NCBI GenBank assembly: GCA_021803945.1
Contig: JAJZKW010000007.1
Span: 1 to 46,523, forward strand
Reading direction: 5' to 3'
Origin: Microcaldota archaeon
Lineage (GTDB): Archaea; Micrarchaeota; Micrarchaeia; Micrarchaeales; CABMGC01
Length of the DNA stretch: 46,523 bases
The notes below the pieces were generated by a model. That model made no database searches and was not told the origin of the DNA. It saw only the letters and a program-made list of their open reading frames with translations. Of the stretch, positions 34,366 to 42,637 are shown in pieces. Positions within the stretch are counted from its first letter, which is position 1. Each line of letters begins with the position of its first letter. Made by a program: the position numbers and the translations under genes.

Positions 34366-35472
34366 ATGGCGTTCGGATCTATACCAAAAGAATTCGTGTC
34401 AGATACCCAAATCTTCGACTTCAAGGACAATGTGTCAGAGGCGCTCCCTAAAGTCGAGAAGTTCGGCGCTGTAGTAGTTACAAGGGACGGGCAATGCTAT
34501 GGGATAGTGGATGACAGGGCAGTCGCCAGCTTCGGTAATACGAGGATCCCAAAGGATATCGCAGTAGGCAAGTTTGCAAGGAGGTCCGCAGCCCTATCGA
34601 AGGATTCGGAGATCAAGAGCGCGATAGGCATATTCTACTCTTCAGGCCTGAAGGCGCTTCCGTACGTGGATAACGGAGTCCCTAAGGGAATAGTAAAGAG
34701 GTCCGCCATACTCAAGGCGATCCTCTCAATGCACCTCTTCTCAACGGTCAAGGTAGACGACATGATGTCAACCCCTGTCATTGCCATAGATGCCGAGACA
34801 AGCTTCGAGAAGGCCAGGGCCGCAATCACGGACCACAAGGTCAACAGGCTCATCGTAATCGACAAAGGCAAGTTCTTCGGGATACTCACCTCTAGGAACA
34901 TAATGCAGTATGCCATGAGGATGAACAGGCGCATGCCCGAGTTCAGCGGCGGAAAGGACAGGCATACTCATGTAGGGGATATATGCGAAAAGAACCCATA
35001 CACGATCGAGCACGGAAGCGCTGCGGAAGATGCGATAAGGACATTCGTGGAGAAGGACATCTCATCCCTGCCTGTGGTCAGGGGCGGCAAGCCGCTGGGA
35101 ATCCTGACTGTCAGGGACGTCTTCGAGACCGTGGTGAAGAACGCCAACGTGCAGAGGAGGAACATAGTCATATCCGGACTTGACTCAGGCACAAAGGAGT
35201 ATGAGCAGGAGATCATGGCAGAGCTTGAGTCGCTTGCAGACAGGGTGGACAGGTTCAGCGGGAACAGGGTCGATTACATCTCCCTGAATATCAAGCGCAT
35301 AAAGTCAAAGGAGTACGAGATGAGGAGCAGGCTGGCCCTTTCAAAGGGAGGCGCAATATCAATATATACGCACAAATACTCGCTTGAAGCCGCGCTCAAG
35401 GACATAATAGACAAGACATACATCGAGGCGCATGACAAGAACGATATTAAAATTACAGGAAGGAAGGTGTAG
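34366..35472 (+). CDS. Four-CBS-domain protein with HPF-like C-terminal domain
   Basis: I chose the ATG at 34366; a GTG at 34348 is in frame but sits at the expected transcription start. Four CBS repeats follow one another (blocks such as YGIVDD, VPKGIVKRSAILKAIL, FFGILTSRNIMQYAM and PLGILTVRDVFETV). Residues about 275-365 then show a beta-alpha-beta pattern: ISLNIKRIKSKEYEMRSRLA, a GGAISIYTHKYSLEAALKD strand-helix. This recalls the S30AE/HPF ribosome-hibernation fold. CBS pairs usually bind adenine nucleotides, so an energy-sensing ribosome factor is an inference. The prepilin gene starts directly after its stop. Confidence 0.85.
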   Translation: MAFGSIPKEFVSDTQIFDFKDNVSEALPKVEKFGAVVVTRDGQCYGIVDDRAVASFGNTRIPKDIAVGKFARRSAALSKDSEIKSAIGIFYSSGLKALPYVDNGVPKGIVKRSAILKAILSMHLFSTVKVDDMMSTPVIAIDAETSFEKARAAITDHKVNRLIVIDKGKFFGILTSRNIMQYAMRMNRRMPEFSGGKDRHTHVGDICEKNPYTIEHGSAAEDAIRTFVEKDISSLPVVRGGKPLGILTVRDVFETVVKNANVQRRNIVISGLDSGTKEYEQEIMAELESLADRVDRFSGNRVDYISLNIKRIKSKEYEMRSRLALSKGGAISIYTHKYSLEAALKDIIDKTYIEAHDKNDIKITGRKV

Positions 35473-35949
35473 ATGCTAGACAAAAGATATGGGTTCAAAG
35501 CGCAATCAAGCCTTGAGCTGCTGCTGACGCTGTCCTTCGGCCTTGCAGTACTGATCCCCATAGTGATAGTGGCATTCATACAGGTTTCGAACACGAACGC
35601 ATCGCTCTCAGCAGTGGCTTCGCAGCAGGCGGCAAGCAAGCTCTCGAGCGTAGCCACGCTGGTCGGCAGCGAGGGGCCGCCAGCCAGGCAGCTGGTCCAG
35701 ATAAGCGTGCCGCCAGGAGTTATAGACATATATGTTGGAAACACGATTGACGGGGTAGGGCATGAGATAATATTCAAGATAGTCTCCCCGTCCAACGCGA
35801 GCTACATAACCACATACACTCCTGTGAACGTAAGCGGCAACCTGGGAGGAATATCCACTCAAGGCACATACCTTGTCAATGTAAGCGCGCAGAGCCAGTG
35901 CCAGTCTAACCAGAACGTGCCATGCGTGTACATGCAGCCTGTGGTGTAA
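35473..35949 (+). CDS. Type IV pilin-like protein (class III signal peptide)
   Basis: The 158-residue product starts with a short basic head, then KAQSSLELLLTLSFGLAVLI. This is the class III signal peptide of archaeal pilins: the prepilin peptidase site lies before the Ser-Leu-Glu part, and the Glu at +3 or +4 and the hydrophobic helix follow. The mature outer part is small and rich in Ser, Val, Asn and Gln, with Cys pairs near the end (QCQSNQNVPC). The start codon follows the stop of the CBS gene with no gap, so the two are co-transcribed. Confidence 0.8.
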   Translation: MLDKRYGFKAQSSLELLLTLSFGLAVLIPIVIVAFIQVSNTNASLSAVASQQAASKLSSVATLVGSEGPPARQLVQISVPPGVIDIYVGNTIDGVGHEIIFKIVSPSNASYITTYTPVNVSGNLGGISTQGTYLVNVSAQSQCQSNQNVPCVYMQPVV

Positions 35950-36109
35950 CGTCTCAAGAGGCGGGATCCTCCGAGTCCCTATCGGAATTGAGTCTACAGG
36001 CCCATCCGTTCGCATGGTTGCACATTTTTGACATCAACGTTCCGCCTGCGCATATCACCGTTTTTATCCATACCGCTTCGGATAAGCCAATCCCCGAGCC
36101 ACAATCCGG

Positions 36110-37381
36110 TTATCGGGATTCCAGGATCCATTTCCATATGGGTATGCATTTTATCTTCTTCCTGCCTCTGGTCAGCGTCTTTTCAATATCCCAAGTTATG
36201 ATTGTCAAATTCTTGCATCTAATTGCTTTAGATGCGCCAAGGAGAGACCGTGTCTCCCTTTTCTCGTTGCCCTCGTTGAGGTCATAAGTAACTTGGATAA
36301 GCTCTGCCACACGTTCACCCTTTTTTGTGACAAAATCCACTTCCCTCTGCAGCTGATCATGCCAATAATATATCTCGAGTGTAGGTTCATAATAAAACTT
36401 TTCCCTGAAAAGTGCCAATGCTACGAGATTCTCCATAAGCTTTGATTTATTGTCTATTATCTTGAAACCAAGTGCGTCCAAGATGCCGTTATCCACGCAG
36501 TAAATCTTCTTCTGAGAACGTTCCTGCTCCTTCAGCCTTGCCGAATACGAATTGACTATGAATATAAGATAGGCATCCTTCATGTAGCGTATGTAGTTTT
36601 TGACTGTGTGCGTGCTGCTTATATCAAAATTTTTCCTGATGTTATTATAGCTTATCCTATTCGTGCTATTGGATATTACATACCTCGCGAAATCCCTAAA
36701 TGTGGCCTTGTATCTTATGTTGTATCTCTTCTCAATGTCCTTGGTCAATATATCTTCATATATCTGGGATAGATACCTCACGCCGAATTTGTATGACTCC
36801 GGAAAGCCACCCAGACGCATGTAAATGCCAAACTCTTTCTTCACGGACGCTATTCCTGCTGTGGTGCGTATGTCTGCCTTCATCGAACGGTATTCGAGGA
36901 ACTCCCTAAAAGAGAAAGGCATGACTTCAAACTTCACATACCTGCCAGTAAGCCTGGTTCCAAGCTCATTCGAAAGGAGTCCAGCATTGCTCCCCGTGAC
37001 TATGACTTGTTTTGTCTCCCTGAGCCTCGATGCGAAAAGCTCCCAGCCTTTGACATTCTGCACCTCATCGAGTATTATCGTTTCAGGATCTCCATATACG
37101 CTGGCTATGGCCTCCTTCACATATATCAAATCTCCAGCCTTCAGGCCATCAAGAGAGGGATCATCAAAGTTGACATATCCATAGCTTGATTTTGAAAGGA
37201 GCAGCGACGTTACGGACTTGCCGCATCTCCTAACGCCGCTAAGAACTGTCAGCCCGGCCTGCCTCGAATAGGTTGAAATCTCCCTCATGAACTCCCTTTC
37301 TATTATGTTCTCGTTTTTCAGCTTTGTCCCTATTTCATCCTTCTGGTCTGCAACTACCCTCTCAATGATGCCAACTTCCAT
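36110..37381 (-). CDS. AAA ATPase with DUF4143 domain
   Basis: The 423-residue product has P-loop GVRRCGKS (49-56), Walker B TIILDEVQ (about 99-106), the VTGSNA segment and FSFREFLEY, all typical of the AAA_14/DUF4143 family. After a winged-helix part (NFDISSTHTVKNYIRYMKDA) comes the nuclease-like REVDFVTKKGE with a degenerate second half (ELIQVTYD in place of Glu-x-Lys). The family is found near mobile DNA and toxin genes; the role is unknown. It lies against the direction of the flanking pilin and LamG genes. The TATA box TTCTTATATTT (minus strand, about 37402-37412) is upstream; no palindrome is seen there. Confidence 0.87.
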   Translation of the reverse strand: MEVGIIERVVADQKDEIGTKLKNENIIEREFMREISTYSRQAGLTVLSGVRRCGKSVTSLLLSKSSYGYVNFDDPSLDGLKAGDLIYVKEAIASVYGDPETIILDEVQNVKGWELFASRLRETKQVIVTGSNAGLLSNELGTRLTGRYVKFEVMPFSFREFLEYRSMKADIRTTAGIASVKKEFGIYMRLGGFPESYKFGVRYLSQIYEDILTKDIEKRYNIRYKATFRDFARYVISNSTNRISYNNIRKNFDISSTHTVKNYIRYMKDAYLIFIVNSYSARLKEQERSQKKIYCVDNGILDALGFKIIDNKSKLMENLVALALFREKFYYEPTLEIYYWHDQLQREVDFVTKKGERVAELIQVTYDLNEGNEKRETRSLLGASKAIRCKNLTIITWDIEKTLTRGRKKIKCIPIWKWILESR

Positions 37382-37569
37382 GTGTATTGCTACTGCACAA
37401 AAATATAAGAATTATTGCATTAGAAACGCAGAGACGAAGGCGCAACTACCTTTGCCACGGTATGCCGCATCCGTTTAGGCGGCCGATTCTCAATCTTCCC
37501 ATGTTTCCGCTGCGCCTCAGTGAAAGTCCCTTCCCTTTGCGCCAATCAGTCAATCCAACCTTTGCGAGG

Positions 37570-37908
37570 CTAATATTGCAATATGCTGTCTTCAGTTATG
37601 GATATAACATGCCCTTTTGCCGAATCCATCGCAATCAAAACACTTTTGGCAATATCTTCATAGTTTTTTGTGTTTATAGGGACTGCGATGTGTATGATGC
37701 CTACCATTGTTGCCCGGATCCTCAATTCGGTAAGCAAAAAATCTTTGTCTCTTGTAAGAATTATTCTGCTTTCCTTTATTGCAAGCGCAATCACTTCCAA
37801 GTCATTTATTCCTCTATATCCTGTTTCATTAATCCACAGAATATCTATGCTCTTCTCCCTGAGTGATTTGACTAGGAGGGTATGTACATTCTCGTCAGCC
37901 AGAAGCAA
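37570..37908 (-). CDS. DUF5615 PIN-like putative toxin
   Basis: The 112-residue product has LLADENVHTLLVKSL at the start, DLEVIALAIKE in the middle and IILTRDKDFLL, the acidic pattern of the DUF5615 PIN-like family. The product is thus a likely ribonuclease toxin. The gene overlaps the DUF433 gene before it by 14 bases, as usual for this pair. The 37382-37569 gap holds only promoter DNA. Confidence 0.85.
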   Translation of the reverse strand: MLLADENVHTLLVKSLREKSIDILWINETGYRGINDLEVIALAIKESRIILTRDKDFLLTELRIRATMVGIIHIAVPINTKNYEDIAKSVLIAMDSAKGHVISITEDSILQY

Positions 37909-38158
37909 GTATCGTCACCCTTTTCATCATTCCGTATGCAAATCTTATTGCCTCGGTTACTGCCTTTTTAGGTATGCGATATTGTTCAGAGATCTCATCA
38001 GGGCTCATGCCTCCGGCCATGTCTTCGAGAATGTCCTCAACAGTGATTCTTGTTCCTTTTATAGTGAGTTTCGGTATGGCGTGCACACTGCTTTTAACGT
38101 CAATGTAGGAGTAGTGTTCTGTTATCTTATTTCTTTTGGCGATTCCCAATTTACGCAT
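37895..38158 (-). CDS. DUF433 putative antitoxin
   Basis: The 87-residue product has the DUF433 pattern: PKLTIKGTRITVEDILEDMA, GGMSPDEISEQYRI and a final helix with VTEAIRFAY. It is a small helix-turn-helix protein paired with DUF5615 toxins in many archaea and bacteria. A TATA box (CATATATATAAT on the minus strand, about 38172-38183) lies just upstream. Confidence 0.85.
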   Translation of the reverse strand: MRKLGIAKRNKITEHYSYIDVKSSVHAIPKLTIKGTRITVEDILEDMAGGMSPDEISEQYRIPKKAVTEAIRFAYGMMKRVTILASG

Positions 38159-38291
38159 ATCTACAACCGCATTATATATATGTATTGCGCTTTTTAAGCC
38201 TTTACTTGTTCAGATCCTAAGTTGATTCCTAGGCTAATTGCTCAGTATTGAGAAGGCGAATCAGGAACATATCCATTGAACATAACCGAGT

Positions 38292-38432
38292 CTAATACTG
38301 CATATACCCTGAAGCCTGCGCGCCGGTGTAAGTAATGGCAGTGGGCACGTAGTTGTTTCCGTTTCCAGAGTATCCGTTCGCGTTGCCGTTGAGCTCAGTT
38401 TCCGCCCCATTCACCCTGCGAAGCCATGATAT
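38292..38432 (-). pseudogene. Relic of a LamG-type surface protein gene
   Basis: A 46-codon minus-strand frame between TAA (38433-38435) and TAG (38292-38294) reads ELNGNANGYSGNGNNYVPTA. This closely matches the linker after LamG domains in the plus-strand operon (PLSGNANDYSGNGNNGTE, near 40600). No start codon or LamG core remains. It points to a lost minus-strand LamG gene or a rearranged copy. The rest of 38159-38505 holds only promoters. Confidence 0.5.
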
Positions 38433-38514
38433 TTAGCGATGCCTATCCAAAAATCCATAATGTTTATAAGCAAAAGGACTCAATTAAGACCATCCACAGT
38501 TTGAAGTGCGCTCC

Positions 38515-41500
38515 ATGAGGCTCCAGATAGCATTCGATTATTTGATGGTCTTCTCGTTCGTCATGCTAGTGTTCGTGCTGCTCTTCTCCACCATAGCGAA
38601 GCAGAGGATAGAGTTCACCAGCGAGCAGTCCTTCGCGCAGCTGCAGGTAATAGCGCAGGTGATATCAACCGAGATAGCGAACGCCGGCCAGGCCGGGAAC
38701 GGATATTCGGCCACATTCAAGCTGCCATCGGAGCTCAGCATACTCGCATACAACGTCTCCATAACTAAGTACGGGTCTGTAATAGTCTCCACTGACGTAT
38801 TCGGGCAGACCGTCAAGGCTGTGGCATCGAGCGGCCAGTACAACGTTGTCTCGAACTCGACATACCTGCAGCCTCCTGGCAACACCTACTACAACATACC
38901 TACATATTCAGGAACAGGGTCGATAACCCTGCAGAACGCCTTCGGCTCCGTATGCATAGACTACAGCTGCCCTTCCTCCGTCGCCCAGCCCACGCAGATA
39001 TCCTTCTCATCGCAGCAGACAAAGGCCATAAGCTTCAGTGGTCTGAATAGTTATGTCTCTCTTGGCAATTCAGCTGTATTAAGCCCAGAAGCAGGAAGCA
39101 ATGGAAAGATGACATTTTGTATGTGGTATCTTGTAAAATCCTTAACTAATTATCACGGGCCGATGCTTAAAGGTGAAAGCTCACCAAGTTCTGGAAATGC
39201 TTGGGAATATACTTTGGACCAGAATGGCAATAGCGGCCAAGGATTCACAGTTTGGACATCCGGAGGAGGTAATATCGCATACTATTCTTCCGGCAGTTTA
39301 CCTTCAGTAAACAAATGGTATTTTGCATGCTTTACCTATAACTATCCTGCCTCTTCGGCATATTATTACCTAAACGGAGTACAGTATGCTGCAACATTTA
39401 ACAGTATTCGTGGAGTTGCGTCAGCAGGTACTGGGCAATTAGTAATAGGAGCAGGAGAAGGAGGCTATTCTAATATAGACGCAGCTGATATCCAAATCTA
39501 CAACACTCCTTTATCCTCTCAACAGATATCTCAGTTATATCAAGAAGGAATAAGCGGAGCTCCGATTCCTGGAAATAGCCTCGTAGGCTGGTGGCCCCTT
39601 AATGGAAATGGGAAAGACTACAGCGGAAATTATGCCAACCTGGCTTTCGTCGGCCAGCACAGTTTCCCTTCAGTGTCGCAGCTGCGCGCAGCTGCGCTGA
39701 ACGGCACCGGGAGCACGATAAGCAACGCATTGATAGGATTCTCAAGCACCATCGGAAACTTCACTGCAGGCCCTTCTTCATTCAACTTCACCAACAGCAG
39801 CGGAGTCGCTTCTGCATACCTGAACCAGATTCAAAGCTCAGGAACTGCCAAGGTCAGGGCAACGGTATTCAATGGTAACTCTTCAACAAGCGCAAACATG
39901 ATTGCATGGTGGCCCATGAACCTGGGACAGGGCAGCAGCATATACGATATAAGCCCGAATAGCAATGGGCCTGCTTACCTGTCAGGAAACATCGTGGATG
40001 CATCCTGGGCGTCGCCAAACTACGTCGCAGGTTTTGACGGACAGAGCGGTTATATCCAAGTGTCCGACAGACCTTCACTCAGGGTAGGAAACCCCTATTT
40101 TACCTTTTTTGCATGGATAAATCCATCAAGCATATCTGCATGCAGCCTAGGCGGAGAAAATTGCATCATCTTCAACAAGGAAAATTCGTATGAATGGGCG
40201 CTTACTACCGGAGGCCAATTATGCTGGGCAATTGACAATTCAGTTCCAGGGTGGGCTTGGGAATGCACAAATATCTACGTACCTGTAAATAAATGGTCAT
40301 CATTAGCGCTTACATACAACGGTGCTGACGTTGTAGCGTATATCAATGGGGTTGCAGCAAATGTCATGAGCGCGAGCGGACCAGTGGGCAATGCGGTGTG
40401 CGGCACCTGCGGGCCCAATGCCCTTAGGATAGGGGCAAGGAATGCGCCCAACATTGCTACTAATTTCTTCAACGGATCCATGTCGAACGTCCAAATCTAC
40501 AATACTCCCCTCTCGCAGTCAGCCATCCAGTCTTTATACCAGCAAGGTATAGGCGGAGCTCCGATTCCTGGAAACAGCCTGGTCGGATGGTGGCCTCTAA
40601 GCGGCAACGCAAACGACTACAGCGGGAACGGAAACAACGGTACCGAATTAGGCAACCTAAACATGATCCCTTATACTGTCCAGCCACGTAGCACATCACA
40701 CATACTTGCTGCGTACTTCAACGGGGCAAGCAGCAGCATAGTGAGTCCATTAGCTACAAACGCAGTGGTAGGCACTACAATATCTTCATGGTTCTATGCT
40801 GCAAATACAAACGCGTTAGGTACCATAGTGCTGCTCGGATTGAATGGCGGAACGAATGGCTACGGAGTTTACGAAGGCGGATCTCCCAGCCCATGTTCTC
40901 CCGGCACACTTTCTATATTGGAGTCAGATGTGCGTTGGATATGCACAGGAGTATCAATATCCGCGGATACATGGTACTATGTGTCTTTGGTATCCTCAGC
41001 AAGCGGCTCTTCCGATGTAGTGTATAATCTTTATCTAAACGGCGCAGATGTGTACACCTCTCCGCCAGAGTCCCTGCCTTCTGCTCCAACCGTCAGTACG
41101 ATAATAGGTGACGACAACTCTCCCGCGCACTTCGATGGATACTTATCTAATGTGCAGATATATACCGCTGCGCTATCCTCTCCCCAAGAATATGCACTAT
41201 ACAGCCAGGGAATATCTGCTTTCCCTCTTGCAGGAGCGAGCCTGGCCGCATGGTATCCGCTGGACGGCAATGCCGACAATTACGCCCAGCCACCTGGCAA
41301 TGGCCTGCCAACGGATATAGCCTACTATGCACAGAGCCTTAATGCTCCATTCATCACCCCATCAATCTCCGGATACGGTATAAATTTCAACGGCCAGAAC
41401 AGCATTATCACAAATTCAAACAACGCTCTCCTGAACAACCAGCCAAATTTCTCAATATCAGGATGGATATATCTGAACAATTATACTAATCCTGCAATAG

Positions 41501-41961
41501 GCACAGGGATGATATATTCCGAAGGCAGTCCAGGGCTAGACCTTTACCTGAGCGTAACCTCTTCCGGACAGCTTCAACTTGGTACATGGAATGCAAATAC
41601 TGTTGGAAATTGGGTTGAATATGCCTCTCCATATGTCATACCCCTTCACACATGGACATTTGTGACCGCCACATTGTCCAAAGGCGGAGCTAATACGGGC
41701 ACGTTCACGCTGTACACTAACATGAAGTCATCGTCAGGTTCAGGGCAGGCGGAATCGAATTCCGCAGCTCATTATCTAGGTATAGGTGCTAACATTGGCA
41801 GCCAGTTCGGCAACGGCCAGCCCTTCTACGGTTTCAATGGCACAATAGCAGATCTCCAAGTCTACAATACAGCACTCAATCAGCAACAGGTAAGCCAGCT
41901 CTATAGCGCAGGAATGCCTATCTCGTCTTCAATAAGCGTGCCTTTAGGTGGAGTGTCTTGA
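38515..41961 (+). CDS. Giant surface protein: pilin-like N terminus plus four LamG domains
   Basis: The product is about 1,148 residues from the ATG at 38515 (a GTG at 38506 is in frame). RLQIAFDYLMVFSFVMLVFV is a pilin-like (class III) head and helix; about 140 scaffold residues follow. Then come four LamG/concanavalin A-like domains, at roughly 39,020-39,560, 39,890-40,540, 40,700-41,210 and 41,370-41,920. Each begins with an F-N/S-G-x-x-S strand and ends with an xVQIYNT-LSxxQI-LY-GI block, and the first two are followed by PIPGNSLVGWWPLNGN. LamG domains bind glycans or proteins. An adhesin on a pilin-like anchor is inferred. The TATA box TGTTTATAAG lies at about 38460. The gene overlaps the next start by 4 bases. 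Confidence 0.85.
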   Translation: MRLQIAFDYLMVFSFVMLVFVLLFSTIAKQRIEFTSEQSFAQLQVIAQVISTEIANAGQAGNGYSATFKLPSELSILAYNVSITKYGSVIVSTDVFGQTVKAVASSGQYNVVSNSTYLQPPGNTYYNIPTYSGTGSITLQNAFGSVCIDYSCPSSVAQPTQISFSSQQTKAISFSGLNSYVSLGNSAVLSPEAGSNGKMTFCMWYLVKSLTNYHGPMLKGESSPSSGNAWEYTLDQNGNSGQGFTVWTSGGGNIAYYSSGSLPSVNKWYFACFTYNYPASSAYYYLNGVQYAATFNSIRGVASAGTGQLVIGAGEGGYSNIDAADIQIYNTPLSSQQISQLYQEGISGAPIPGNSLVGWWPLNGNGKDYSGNYANLAFVGQHSFPSVSQLRAAALNGTGSTISNALIGFSSTIGNFTAGPSSFNFTNSSGVASAYLNQIQSSGTAKVRATVFNGNSSTSANMIAWWPMNLGQGSSIYDISPNSNGPAYLSGNIVDASWASPNYVAGFDGQSGYIQVSDRPSLRVGNPYFTFFAWINPSSISACSLGGENCIIFNKENSYEWALTTGGQLCWAIDNSVPGWAWECTNIYVPVNKWSSLALTYNGADVVAYINGVAANVMSASGPVGNAVCGTCGPNALRIGARNAPNIATNFFNGSMSNVQIYNTPLSQSAIQSLYQQGIGGAPIPGNSLVGWWPLSGNANDYSGNGNNGTELGNLNMIPYTVQPRSTSHILAAYFNGASSSIVSPLATNAVVGTTISSWFYAANTNALGTIVLLGLNGGTNGYGVYEGGSPSPCSPGTLSILESDVRWICTGVSISADTWYYVSLVSSASGSSDVVYNLYLNGADVYTSPPESLPSAPTVSTIIGDDNSPAHFDGYLSNVQIYTAALSSPQEYALYSQGISAFPLAGASLAAWYPLDGNADNYAQPPGNGLPTDIAYYAQSLNAPFITPSISGYGINFNGQNSIITNSNNALLNNQPNFSISGWIYLNNYTNPAIGTGMIYSEGSPGLDLYLSVTSSGQLQLGTWNANTVGNWVEYASPYVIPLHTWTFVTATLSKGGANTGTFTLYTNMKSSSGSGQAESNSAAHYLGIGANIGSQFGNGQPFYGFNGTIADLQVYNTALNQQQVSQLYSAGMPISSSISVPLGGVS
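39487..39600 (+). repeat. LamG cassette 3' edge, copy 1
   Basis: This stretch encodes the closing strand and linker of a LamG domain and is nearly repeated at 40486-40600 (copy 2). Shared DNA blocks include TCCAAATCTACAA and AGCTCCGATTCCTGGAAA. The similarity at silent positions exceeds that inside the LamG domains. Confidence 0.6.
40486..40600 (+). repeat. LamG cassette 3' edge, copy 2
   Basis: AACGTCCAAATCTACAA at the start of this copy is identical in the copies at 44528 and 46408, which belong to two other genes. The linker part (GGAGCTCCGATTCCTGGAAA) is shared with copy 1. Confidence 0.6.
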
Positions 41962-42494
41962 AGGGTCAATTCTGGTCAATAGACATGATCTTTGCGATAG
42001 TCATATTCTCAGGTGCGATAATCATGCTCAGCGTAGTGTGGCTTAACATCAACAACCAGCTGTCCATAAGCTACGGGTTCGGGATAGGCACAATGCAGCT
42101 GCAGCTTAACTCCCTGATCCAGAGGCTGCAGTCCCCAGGCTCCCCGCCTGATTGGAACTCGTTCGTCTCTGTCAACAGCGTAAGCACATGGAGCAACGTG
42201 AGCATAGGCCTAGGCACAGGCAACGGCACCTCGATATCAACCAATAAGCTGCTCACCTTCATGGCGATGGCGAACAGCAACTACGAGTCCACGAAGCAGC
42301 TTCTTGGAGTAGGCTATGACTATTACATAACAATATCCTCCCAGGGGCAGTATAACATGTCAATAGGGTCCAATCCAATACCAAACAACGCCACTGCCAT
42401 ACAGGTCGCCACAGTGCCGATAATACTGAACAACGGCCAGGCCGGCACAATGAGAATCATAGTATGGACGAATACGACTTTCGGAGTGGGTTGA
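41958..42494 (+). CDS. Pilin-like anchored protein
   Basis: The 178-residue product begins MKGQFWSIDMIFAIVIFSGA, again a basic head, a Gln and a long hydrophobic helix as in archaeal pilins and FlaF-like proteins, although the canonical +5 Glu is an Asp nearer the helix. The outer part is Ser/Asn-rich with sequons and no Cys. The start is TTG and overlaps the stop of the LamG gene by 4 bases, so translation is coupled. It may be a minor pilin that anchors its large neighbours. Confidence 0.8.
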   Translation: MKGQFWSIDMIFAIVIFSGAIIMLSVVWLNINNQLSISYGFGIGTMQLQLNSLIQRLQSPGSPPDWNSFVSVNSVSTWSNVSIGLGTGNGTSISTNKLLTFMAMANSNYESTKQLLGVGYDYYITISSQGQYNMSIGSNPIPNNATAIQVATVPIILNNGQAGTMRIIVWTNTTFGVG

Positions 42495-42637
42495 CGCCAT
42501 TCATGCTGCCTTTTTGCAAAGCAGGCGACTGCCCTGGCAAATAAGGAAGCTCAAACCGTTTTCGAATCTCCTGGTGAAGAAAGGCATATATTCATTAAAT
42601 GCAATAAAAGTACGTCCGACCCCAGTTCAGAGATGAT

